Of a DNA stretch of 22,065 nt, positions 13,750 through 22,065 are shown piece after piece. Both the position numbers and the translations under genes were made by a program. Source of the DNA: an uncultured Alphaproteobacteria bacterium (lineage in GTDB: Bacteria > Pseudomonadota > Alphaproteobacteria > Rs-D84). Where the stretch lies: positions 1 through 22,065 of the forward strand of contig CAMOTP010000009.1 in the NCBI GenBank assembly GCA_946625925.1. Direction: 5' to 3'. Within the stretch, counting starts at the first letter, position 1. Each line of letters opens with the position of its first letter. The notes below the pieces were generated by a model. It ran no database searches. It was not told the DNA's origin and saw only the letters and a program-made list of their open reading frames with translations.

Positions 13750-16700
13750 TTAGATATCCAACAATTGTTGCTGTTCGCCACCTTCGCGTGCAATTCTTTC
13801 AGCCTTTTCTTCTTCTTTGGCAATTGCACGAACACGACGGACGTATGCACCGGTTCCAATTGGAATCAAACGACCAACAATCAAGTTTTCATTGATACCA
13901 ACTAATTTATCGGTTGAACCGTTAATAGCCGCATCCACCAAAACCTTGGTTGTCTGTTGGAACGATGCATTAGAAATAAATGAACGAGATGTCAAAGATG
14001 CACGTGTTAATCCAACCAAGACCTGTGAAGCTTCGGCTGGGCGACCACCATCATGCACAACACGAGCATTTTCTTCTTCGAAATCAACACGGTCGACAAC
14101 CTGTCCCAACAAGAATCCTGTATCGCCTGGATTTGCAATTTCTACACGACGTGTCATTTCACGAATCAAAATTTCAATATGTTTGTCGTTAATTGTCACG
14201 CCCTGTAAACGATAAACTTGTTGTACTTGGTCAACCATAAATGTCGCCAAAGCCTTTTGTCCCAAAATACGCAAAATGTCCTGAGGAACTGGTTCACCAT
14301 CAACCAATTTCTCGGCTTTTTTAACCGTATCACCACTGCGGACAAGCAAGTTTGTTCCCTTTGGAACTGCATATTCTACAGGTGCAGTGCCATCATTTGG
14401 TTCAATACGGATGATAATTTTTGATTTTGCATCTTCTAATTCAACCGTACCGTCAATTTCAGCCAATAATGCAGGGTTAGCAGGTCTGCGGACTTCTAAC
14501 AATTCTTCTACACGTGGAAGTCCCCCGGTAATATCGCCTGTCTTTTTTGCTTGAACAGGGATACGCGCCAAAACGTCACCCGCAGAAACTTTATCACCAT
14601 TAGCAACAGTCAGAACAGAATACACAGGAACCATATATTCTGCAACCTTCTTGCCACCCAAAGAAATCACTTCGCCTTTGTCATTTACCAAAGTAATAGA
14701 AGGATTCAATGGTTTTTTGGTATTTGTTTTCCAATTGATAACCTTGCGAGATGCAATACCAGTTGTGCCATCAACCTCTTCTTGGAAAGAAACATTTTCA
14801 ATCAAGTCGTTAAAGCAAACAGTTCCATCTTTTTCAGCAATAATATCATTTGAATATGGATCCCATTCTGCAACTTTGGCACCCTTTTCAACCATATCAC
14901 CATCTGCAACAATCAATTTTGAAGCATATGGTAATGCACAGCTGAACAATTTGTTGTCTTTGTTATCAACAACGGCAATTTCACCATTACGCGATAAAAC
15001 GACAACACGACCTGCGTTATTTGTGACGGTGTTAACACCAATCAATTTAATTTTTCCAGCCACAGGCATTTCGATAAAGTGACTTTCTGCACTACTTTCA
15101 GCAATACCACCAATGTGGAAGGTACGTAATGTTAACTGTGTTCCAGGTTCACCAATTGATTGTCCTGCGACCACACCAACAGGTTCGCCAACATGTACCA
15201 ATGCATTACGAGACAAATCCATACCATAGCATTTTGCACACAATCCATCACTTTGGCATGTTAAAACACTGCGGACATCTGCACTGGGCAAACCACATTC
15301 GTTAATCAATTTTGCGGCTGATTTTGTCACCAATTCACCAGCAGGCACAATAACTTCTTTGGTCACAGGATTAACGATATCGTGTGCAGCCGTACGACCC
15401 AAAACAACATCACCCAAAGGAACAACCAATGTAGAACCTTGGTATACTGGTTTAGCAGTAATAAATTCATGTGTTCCACAATCATGTTCTGTAATAACTG
15501 TATTTTGAGCCAATTCGACCAAACGACGTGTCAAATAACCAGCAGAAGCGGTTTTCAAAGCCGTATCTGACATACCCTTACGAGCACCGTGGGTGGAAGT
15601 AAAGTATTCAGACATTGTCAAACCTTCTTTAAAGTTTGAAATAATTGGAACTTCGATAATTGAACCGTCTGGTTTCTGCATCATACCACGCATACCAGCC
15701 AACTGTTGAATCTGACCTTTGGATCCACGAGCCTTGGAATCAGCCATCATATAGATAGAATTCCAATTATCACCTTCGGTCTTGCTTAATGCAGCAAATG
15801 CCAAATTACCTAATTTATCGGTTGTTTTCTGCCACAAATCAATCAATTTGTTGTGACGTTCACCACCAGACAACAAACCGTTTTGATATTGTTCTTCGAT
15901 TTCTTCGGCACCCTTGGTTGCTTCGGCAATCATAGATTCTTTTTCTTCTGGAATAACGATATCGTTGAATCCAATAGAAATACCACTGCGTGCAGCCTGT
16001 TCGAATCCAGTATCCTTTAATGCGTCAGCCAACAAAATCATTGCTTTGTCACCACAATTTTCATATGCGGTTGCCAATAATTTTTCAATTGCGCCCTTGG
16101 GCATAACTTTATTCACCAAGTCAAATGGCATTTTGTCGGATTTTGGCAACAATTCACCTAAAATCATACGACCAGCCGTTGTTGCATAAATCTTGCCATT
16201 TATACGAGCATAAATTGGTGTATGCAATGTGATAAGTTTGTTTTCCAATGCCAATTTAACTTCGTCCATGCCAGAAAATCTTGGGGATTTCTTTTCATCA
16301 TGTTCACCATTTATCAGTGATATGTAGTAAATACCCAACACCATGTCTTGGGATGGAACAGTCATAGGATCACCGTTTGCAGGTGACAACACATTGTTCG
16401 TTGACAACATCAATGTACGCGCTTCTAATTGTGCTTCTAAAGAAATTGGCACGTGCACAGACATCTGGTCACCGTCAAAGTCAGCATTAAATCCTTTACA
16501 AACCAATGGATGTAAACGAATTGCTTTACCTTCTATCAACACTGGTTCAAATGCAATCAATGACAATCTGTGCAAAGATGGAGCACGATTTAACAATACA
16601 GGATGTTGATAAATAACCTTTTCCAAAATTTCCCAAACAATTTCTTCGCCATTTTCTACCATTTTACGTGCTGTCTTTAATGTATTGGCATACCCACCAG

Positions 16701-17862
16701 CCAACAAACGAGCAAACACAAATGGTTTAAATAATTCCAAAGCCATTGTTTTTGGTAAACCAACCTGATGCATACGCAACGTTGGTCCCGGTGTAATAAC
16801 AGAACGTCCGGAATAATCCACACGTTTACCCAACATGTTCATACGGAAACGTCCAGATTTACCACGTAATGAATCAGACAAAGATTTCAAAGGACGACGA
16901 TTTTGTGAAACCATTGGACGTGCCTTATGTCCATTATCAAACAAAGAATCGACGGCTTCTTGCAACATACGTTTTTCATTACGGATAATAATGTCAGGTG
17001 CATGCATTTCCATAAATCTTTTTAAACGATTGTTACGAATAATAACACGACGATACAAATCGTTCAAATCAGATGCAGCAACATGTCCAGCATCCAAAGT
17101 CACCAAAGGACGCATATCTGGTGGAATCACAGGAATAATATCCGGCAACATCCATGCTGGTTCTGTTTTAGAATCCAAGAATGATTCAACTAACTTTAAC
17201 TGTTTAATCAATAATTTGCGTTTTTGTTCAGATTTAGTATCAGCCAATTCTGCGCGCAAACGAGTACGTTCATCACCCATATCAAGATTCGCAATAATAC
17301 TGCGAATACCTTCGGCACCAATGCCAACGCGGAATGAATCAGCACCAAATTCTTCAATTTTGGCTTGATATTCATCAGCACTGATAACATCATACATTTT
17401 CAAACTTGTCAAACCTGGTTCGATAACAATGTACGCGTCATAAGAAATAACTTGTTCCAATTTTTTCTGAGGCAAATTGTTCAACAACACAGCAATTTTA
17501 CCTTCGCGCAAGAACCAAGTATGTGCCACAGGCATAGCCAATTTAATGTGTCCCATACGTTCACGACGAACAGAAGATGGTCCAACCTCGACGTGGCATT
17601 TTTCACAAATTACACCACGATTTTTAATGCGTTTATATTTACCGCAAGCGCACTCGTAATCTTTGACCGGGCCAAAAATTTCTTGGCAGAACAAACCTTC
17701 TGGTTCTGGTTTCAAAGAATGATAGTTAATTGTCTCGGGCTTTTTGATTTCACCATGTGACCAAGAAAGAATTTCTTCTGGTGAGGCAATTGTGATACGT
17801 AAAGCATCAAATCGTTCTTTGGTTTCAATTTGTCCAAATATCTTTTGCAACATATTTGTCAT
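13750..17862 (-). CDS. rpoC: DNA-directed RNA polymerase subunit beta prime
   Basis: 1370 residues from the ATG at 17862, chosen because AAAGGAG lies 8 bases upstream and the protein then begins MTNMLQKIFG; a TTG/ATG 24 codons earlier would include the hairpin region. The N-terminal zinc ribbon has C71, C73, C86 and C89. The catalytic loop is N459-ADFDGD, with the three Mg-binding aspartates at 461, 463 and 465. The second zinc site is present (HDCG, then CQSDGLCAKC). The trigger loop has GTQLTLRTFHIGG. No large lineage insertion is seen; the length is close to E. coli. It forms the core enzyme with RpoB and follows rpoB by 79 bases. The gene after it is rpmF, not the usual rpsL-rpsG-fusA. 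Confidence 0.98.
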   Translation of the reverse strand: MTNMLQKIFGQIETKERFDALRITIASPEEILSWSHGEIKKPETINYHSLKPEPEGLFCQEIFGPVKDYECACGKYKRIKNRGVICEKCHVEVGPSSVRRERMGHIKLAMPVAHTWFLREGKIAVLLNNLPQKKLEQVISYDAYIVIEPGLTSLKMYDVISADEYQAKIEEFGADSFRVGIGAEGIRSIIANLDMGDERTRLRAELADTKSEQKRKLLIKQLKLVESFLDSKTEPAWMLPDIIPVIPPDMRPLVTLDAGHVAASDLNDLYRRVIIRNNRLKRFMEMHAPDIIIRNEKRMLQEAVDSLFDNGHKARPMVSQNRRPLKSLSDSLRGKSGRFRMNMLGKRVDYSGRSVITPGPTLRMHQVGLPKTMALELFKPFVFARLLAGGYANTLKTARKMVENGEEIVWEILEKVIYQHPVLLNRAPSLHRLSLIAFEPVLIEGKAIRLHPLVCKGFNADFDGDQMSVHVPISLEAQLEARTLMLSTNNVLSPANGDPMTVPSQDMVLGIYYISLINGEHDEKKSPRFSGMDEVKLALENKLITLHTPIYARINGKIYATTAGRMILGELLPKSDKMPFDLVNKVMPKGAIEKLLATAYENCGDKAMILLADALKDTGFEQAARSGISIGFNDIVIPEEKESMIAEATKGAEEIEEQYQNGLLSGGERHNKLIDLWQKTTDKLGNLAFAALSKTEGDNWNSIYMMADSKARGSKGQIQQLAGMRGMMQKPDGSIIEVPIISNFKEGLTMSEYFTSTHGARKGMSDTALKTASAGYLTRRLVELAQNTVITEHDCGTHEFITAKPVYQGSTLVVPLGDVVLGRTAAHDIVNPVTKEVIVPAGELVTKSAAKLINECGLPSADVRSVLTCQSDGLCAKCYGMDLSRNALVHVGEPVGVVAGQSIGEPGTQLTLRTFHIGGIAESSAESHFIEMPVAGKIKLIGVNTVTNNAGRVVVLSRNGEIAVVDNKDNKLFSCALPYASKLIVADGDMVEKGAKVAEWDPYSNDIIAEKDGTVCFNDLIENVSFQEEVDGTTGIASRKVINWKTNTKKPLNPSITLVNDKGEVISLGGKKVAEYMVPVYSVLTVANGDKVSAGDVLARIPVQAKKTGDITGGLPRVEELLEVRRPANPALLAEIDGTVELEDAKSKIIIRIEPNDGTAPVEYAVPKGTNLLVRSGDTVKKAEKLVDGEPVPQDILRILGQKALATFMVDQVQQVYRLQGVTINDKHIEILIREMTRRVEIANPGDTGFLLGQVVDRVDFEEENARVVHDGGRPAEASQVLVGLTRASLTSRSFISNASFQQTTKVLVDAAINGSTDKLVGINENLIVGRLIPIGTGAYVRRVRAIAKEEEKAERIAREGGEQQQLLDI

Positions 17863-17904
17863 GTATTTTGCTCCTTTAAGTCGCTTTAAAGTTGCTATCA
17901 GGTT

Positions 17905-17930
17905 TGGGCAAAGTATAAATACCCTGCCCA
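17905..17930 (-). other. Long hairpin in the rpoB-rpoC spacer
   Basis: The minus-strand sequence at 17930-17919 pairs over 12 positions (two G-U) with 17916-17905; the core is TGGGCA/TGCCCA with GTAT/ATAC at the tip. No T-run follows, so it is unlikely to terminate. Candidate RNase processing or attenuation site. Confidence 0.55.
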
Positions 17931-17941
17931 GCACCCAATAA

Positions 17942-20900
17942 TTAATCTATTTTCTTTGGTGTCATCGCCAAGCCTAAACCGCGTAATTCGCGAACGAATA
18001 CGTTAAAGGCTTCGGGTGTACCGGTTTGAAAGTCATTACTGCCTGAAATGATGGCTTCATACATCTTGTTACGGCCTGTAATATCGTCGGATTTAACCGT
18101 CAACATTTCGCGCAACAAGTGTGCAGCACCGTGAGCTTCCAATGCCCACACTTCCATTTCTCCAAGTCTCTGACCACCCATGTGTGCTTTACCAGACAAA
18201 GGTTGTTGTGTAACAAGAGAATAACTGCCCACAGAACGAGCGTGAATCTTTTCATCCACAAAGTGATGCAATTTCAACATGTACATAACACCAACTGTTA
18301 CTGGACGCGCAAATTTTTCACCAGTCATACCGTCATACAACGTAAACTGACCTGATTCTGGTAATTTAGCCAATTTCAACATTGCACGAATATCTTCTGG
18401 ACTTGCACCGTCGAATGTTGGTGTTGCCATTGGAACACCATCACGCAACAAGGCCGCTTCGGCACGAACATCGGTATCTGTCATTTTTTCTAATTTTTCA
18501 GATACTTCTTTGCCATAAATCTTGCCCATAATATTACGCAAATCATCAGTCACAGCACGTTTTTGTTTAACTTCGTCTAAAACCTCACCGATTTGTTTAC
18601 CCAATGTACGTGCAGCCATACCAAGGTGAGTTTCCAAAATCTGACCAATATTCATACGTGAAGGCACACCCAATGGATTCAAAACGATATCAACTGGGGT
18701 TCCGTCTTCCATGTATGGCATATCTTCGATTGGCACGACCTTGGATACAATACCTTTGTTTCCATGACGTCCCGCCATTTTATCACCAGGTTGCAATTTC
18801 ATTTTGTGTGCGATGTAAACCTTGACCTCTTTCAAAACACCAGCACTGAGTGAATTGCTTTCTGTGGCTTTTGCGATTTCAGCATCGGCTTTTTCATTTA
18901 ATTGATTCAATTTGATATTGTGTTGTTCACACAATTCACTGATTTTTGCTTGAATCTCTTTATTCTTGACAGACATTTTTTTGACATCGCTTGGTCGAAT
19001 TGCTTCGAATACTTCGCTTGTCAATTTCTTGCCAATAAATGGTTTGACACTGCCTGTACCACCTTCGATTGTTTCGTTTTCAGCCATTTGGAAAATCTGA
19101 TCTGCAAAACCTTTTTCGATAATAGCGATTTCTTCGTTTCTATCTTTATTGATTTTGTTAATCTTTTCCAATTCAATCATTTGAGTACGTTCGTCTTTTT
19201 TAACACCGTGACGCGTCAGTACGTTAACACCGATAACAGTACCTTCTTCGTTTGGTCCAACACGCAAAGATGTATCTTTTACATTTTGTGCCTTGTCACC
19301 AAAGATGTTACGCAACAATGCTTCTTCGGGTGTCAATAATGTTTCTGATTTAGGAGAAACACGACCAACCAAAATATCGCCTTGTTTTACACGTGCGCCA
19401 ACATAAATGATACCAGATTCGTCCAAGTTTTTAACGGCTTCTTCGCTGACATTTGGAATATCACGCGTAAAGCTTTCTGGTCCCAGTTGTGTATCACGAA
19501 CTTTGAATTCTTTTTCAACGATTTTAACAGATGTAAATGCATCATCACGAGAAATGCGTTCGGAAATAACGATAGCGTCTTCGTAGTTATATCCACGCCA
19601 TGGCACAAATGCAACCAACACGTTGCGACCCAACGCCAATTCACCATAATTCATTGAAGAACCGTCTGCAATGATATCACCAGCAGATACACGGTCACCA
19701 ACCTTGACCAATGGTTTTTGGTGAATTAATGTTTCACTGTTGGAACGTTCAAATTTTTCCAAATTATAAATATCAACACCTGTCACGACGTTACGTGAAT
19801 TCATACATTTTACCACGATACGATTTGCATCCACAGATTCAACAATACCACTGTGTTTTGCAACCTTACCTGTTCTGGAATCACGTGCCACCTCGCGTTC
19901 GATACCAGTTCCAACCAATGGAGCCTGGACACGCAATAAAGGCACGCCCTGACGTTGCATGTTTGAACCCATCAATGCACGGTTAGCGTCGTCATTTTCC
20001 ACAAATGGAATCAATCCAGTTGCAATGGACACCACCTGACGTGGTTCAACGTCGATTAAGTCAATTTCTGTTTTTGGAACCATTGTAAATTCGCCATCAA
20101 CACGCGCGGTCACAACGTCTTCGGCCAATTTGCCGTCAGATGTTGTTGGTGTGTTTCCTTGGGCAATTTTATGTCCCATTTCTTCATCTGCTGTAAGGTA
20201 AACAATTTTATTTGTAACTTTACCATCTTTGACTTCATAATATGGTGTTGTGATAAATCCATATTCATTAACACGTGCATAAGATGCCAAATGGTTAATC
20301 AAACCAATATTCGCACCTTCGGGTGTATGAATTGGGCACAAACGACCATAGTGTGTTGGGTGCACGTCGCGGACATCAATACCAGCACGGTCACGATTCA
20401 ATCCACCAGGACCCAAAGCAGAAATACGACGTTTGTGTTCCAATTCTGATAATGGATTATAAGCATCCATAAATTGGGACAATTGTGATGTTCCTAAAAA
20501 TTCTGCAACCAAAGACATTAATGGTTTAACATTAATAACATCTTGGGGTTGCATATTTGCAATATTTGGTGAAGACAAACTTTCACGAACCAAACGTTCA
20601 ATACGCAACATACCTGTACGGAAAGTTTGTTCCAATAATTCGCCAACAGCACGCACACGACGGTTAGACAAATTATCAATATCATCAATTGTATCTTTGT
20701 GATCAATAATGTTTGTTAATGTCTTTAACACAGCCAAGAAATCATTCTTGGTCAACAAACGTTCATCTTCTGGGCGTTTACCAGAATCAATCTTTAAACG
20801 TTTGTTCATTTTGAAACGACCAACCGCGGACAAATCATAGTATGCAGCATCAAAACCTTGACGCAAGAACAAGCCCAAAGCAACTTCGACAGTTGGACGT

Positions 20901-22065
20901 TCACCTGGTCTGATAACATTATAAATTTCAATTAACGCATCATCACGATTTGTTATTTTATCTGCAGCCAAAGTATTGCGCATATGTGCGGTTACTGTGG
21001 TATTATCAATCGCAATCAAAGAAATATTTTTTACCCCCATTTTATCTAAATCAGATAAAATTTCTTCGGTAATTTCTGTGCCTGCAGGATATACAACTTC
21101 ATCACCAGACATAATTGGTTCAAACAAATATCCACCAATCAAAGATTCTGGTGCTAAACCGAATTTTTTAGCAGCAGTTGTTAATTTAGCAAATTTTTTA
21201 GCACTTAAACGTTCGCCTTTATTAAGCAAGACTTTGTCACCTTTGGCAGACAACAAATCATAGCCCAAACGATATTTATCCAAACCTTCGAAACAAGATG
21301 TGTCACCGACCCATACTTTACCATCAAAGGACAATGGAATAGATTTATAAAATGCAGATAAAATTTCTGTATCGGACATACCACGAATATTGGCTTTACG
21401 TGGATCAGCTGCCCATTTCTTTTCATCTTCGGCACATGGCAAGCAACGCAATAACACTGTCGCAGGTATTTTACGACGACGGTCAATACGAACATAAATA
21501 ATTCCTTTGGATTCTTCGAAATCAATCCAAGAACCATGTTCAGGAATAATACGTGCAGTATATGTTATTGGGTTTCCTGCAACTTTTGCCTCTTTTGTTG
21601 TTGCAAAAACGACACCTTGGGCACGATGCATCTGGGAAACAATTACACGTTCCACACCAGCAGCGATAAAGCTACCACGTTCAGTCATAAGTGGTACTTC
21701 GCCCATAAATATTTCTTGATCTTTGATATCACGCAATGTCTTTTTGCCATCTTCGGCAACATCCCACAAAATCAGTCTGAGTTTAACTTTCAGTCTGCGT
21801 GAGTATGTTAAATTGCGCAACATACATTCTTTTACATTATATACAGGTTTTTCCAGTGTATATTCGACAAATTCCAAGTCCGCGATTCCAGCGTAATCTT
21901 TGATTGGAAACATTGATAAGAAAACAGCCTGCAACCCTTTATTTTCACGATTTTGAGGTTCAACATCGGCCTGCAAAAATTCGTTATAAGAGTTGTATTG
22001 AATTTCAACTAAATCGGGAAGTGGAGTTTGCAAAAAACTTTTGCCAAAAGATTTTCTAAATTTCT
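17942..22065 (-). CDS. rpoB: DNA-directed RNA polymerase subunit beta, first few residues outside the window
   Basis: The frame is open to the right edge (upstream of a TTG at 22033 it still reads KFRKSFGKSF in frame, matching the conserved RpoB N-terminus), so 1374 residues are present and roughly ten are missing. Signatures are TERGSFIAAGVERVIVSQ, the rifampicin region TSQLSQFMD with HKRRISALGPGGLNRDRAG, VRDVHPTHYGR, FVPWRGYNYEDA, GDKMAGRHGNKGIVS, MNIGQILETHLG, and the C-terminal EMEVWALEAHGAAHLL block. RpoB forms the catalytic core with RpoC. Local changes beside the rifampicin pocket are listed as a finding. The promoter and rplL lie outside the window. Confidence 0.98.
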   Translation of the reverse strand, partial: KFRKSFGKSFLQTPLPDLVEIQYNSYNEFLQADVEPQNRENKGLQAVFLSMFPIKDYAGIADLEFVEYTLEKPVYNVKECMLRNLTYSRRLKVKLRLILWDVAEDGKKTLRDIKDQEIFMGEVPLMTERGSFIAAGVERVIVSQMHRAQGVVFATTKEAKVAGNPITYTARIIPEHGSWIDFEESKGIIYVRIDRRRKIPATVLLRCLPCAEDEKKWAADPRKANIRGMSDTEILSAFYKSIPLSFDGKVWVGDTSCFEGLDKYRLGYDLLSAKGDKVLLNKGERLSAKKFAKLTTAAKKFGLAPESLIGGYLFEPIMSGDEVVYPAGTEITEEILSDLDKMGVKNISLIAIDNTTVTAHMRNTLAADKITNRDDALIEIYNVIRPGERPTVEVALGLFLRQGFDAAYYDLSAVGRFKMNKRLKIDSGKRPEDERLLTKNDFLAVLKTLTNIIDHKDTIDDIDNLSNRRVRAVGELLEQTFRTGMLRIERLVRESLSSPNIANMQPQDVINVKPLMSLVAEFLGTSQLSQFMDAYNPLSELEHKRRISALGPGGLNRDRAGIDVRDVHPTHYGRLCPIHTPEGANIGLINHLASYARVNEYGFITTPYYEVKDGKVTNKIVYLTADEEMGHKIAQGNTPTTSDGKLAEDVVTARVDGEFTMVPKTEIDLIDVEPRQVVSIATGLIPFVENDDANRALMGSNMQRQGVPLLRVQAPLVGTGIEREVARDSRTGKVAKHSGIVESVDANRIVVKCMNSRNVVTGVDIYNLEKFERSNSETLIHQKPLVKVGDRVSAGDIIADGSSMNYGELALGRNVLVAFVPWRGYNYEDAIVISERISRDDAFTSVKIVEKEFKVRDTQLGPESFTRDIPNVSEEAVKNLDESGIIYVGARVKQGDILVGRVSPKSETLLTPEEALLRNIFGDKAQNVKDTSLRVGPNEEGTVIGVNVLTRHGVKKDERTQMIELEKINKINKDRNEEIAIIEKGFADQIFQMAENETIEGGTGSVKPFIGKKLTSEVFEAIRPSDVKKMSVKNKEIQAKISELCEQHNIKLNQLNEKADAEIAKATESNSLSAGVLKEVKVYIAHKMKLQPGDKMAGRHGNKGIVSKVVPIEDMPYMEDGTPVDIVLNPLGVPSRMNIGQILETHLGMAARTLGKQIGEVLDEVKQKRAVTDDLRNIMGKIYGKEVSEKLEKMTDTDVRAEAALLRDGVPMATPTFDGASPEDIRAMLKLAKLPESGQFTLYDGMTGEKFARPVTVGVMYMLKLHHFVDEKIHARSVGSYSLVTQQPLSGKAHMGGQRLGEMEVWALEAHGAAHLLREMLTVKSDDITGRNKMYEAIISGSNDFQTGTPEAFNVFVRELRGLGLAMTPKKID

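Noticed and set aside
13817..14215. A 132-residue plus-strand frame inside rpoC
   Set aside because: Fully overlapped by the conserved RpoC C-terminus; it is a by-product of codon bias, as are the other plus-strand frames within rpoB and rpoC (for example 16835-17368 and 18902-19339).
17863..17934. 24-codon N-terminal extension of RpoC
   Set aside because: The extension covers the spacer hairpin, is not part of the family, and a strong SD precedes the ATG at 17862.
22031..22033. TTG as the start of rpoB
   Set aside because: The frame continues upstream with conserved RpoB N-terminal residues to the window edge, so the gene is simply cut.

Overview
This window is about 22 kb of AT-rich bacterial chromosome carrying mostly core genes. 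It probably comes from an uncultured, gut-type or host-associated alphaproteobacterium. That placement is an inference from the rhizobial-style olsB-olsA pair, an IHF-alpha-type protein, alphaproteobacterial-looking RpoB and RpoC, and strong A/T codon bias. No phage, insertion sequence, CRISPR array or obvious genomic island is visible. Coding density is high, most genes have Shine-Dalgarno sites, and intrinsic terminators are clear.

Layout. 1-1815 (minus): ornithine-lipid pair olsB-olsA, with olsA running off the left edge. 1880-4406 (minus): an outer-membrane beta-barrel protein followed by an MltB-type lytic transglycosylase. 4507-7548 (plus): hemW and an M13 metallopeptidase, closed by a bidirectional terminator shared with ihfA (7595-7882, minus). 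8011-8086 (plus): tRNA-Arg(CCU), followed by a small MerT-like membrane protein (8120-8452). 8555-10768 (plus): a 737-residue secreted, cysteine-rich protein of unknown family. 10844-11287 (minus): mraZ, detached from the division cluster it normally heads. 11652-11984 (plus): an unrecognised 110-residue protein with a long structured leader. 12053-12223 (minus): a 56-residue small ORF. 12349-13630 (minus): rpmF-plsX. 13750-22065 (minus): rpoC and rpoB, with rpoB missing only its extreme N-terminus at the right edge.

How the parts relate. Much of the window concerns the envelope: ornithine lipid synthesis, phospholipid precursor synthesis (PlsX), peptidoglycan cleavage, an outer-membrane protein, an anchored peptidase and a large exported cysteine protein. 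The rest is information processing (RNA polymerase, IHF, L32, tRNA-Arg) and radical-SAM heme chemistry.

The best candidates for something undescribed are the exported protein with a recurring C-x6-C motif (six pairs, five of identical spacing), the 110-residue unknown behind its roughly 155-nt leader, and the rpmF-plsX spacer, where a terminator-like hairpin has an extended -10 promoter in its loop. No database search was possible, so family calls rest on recognised motifs and remembered family features.
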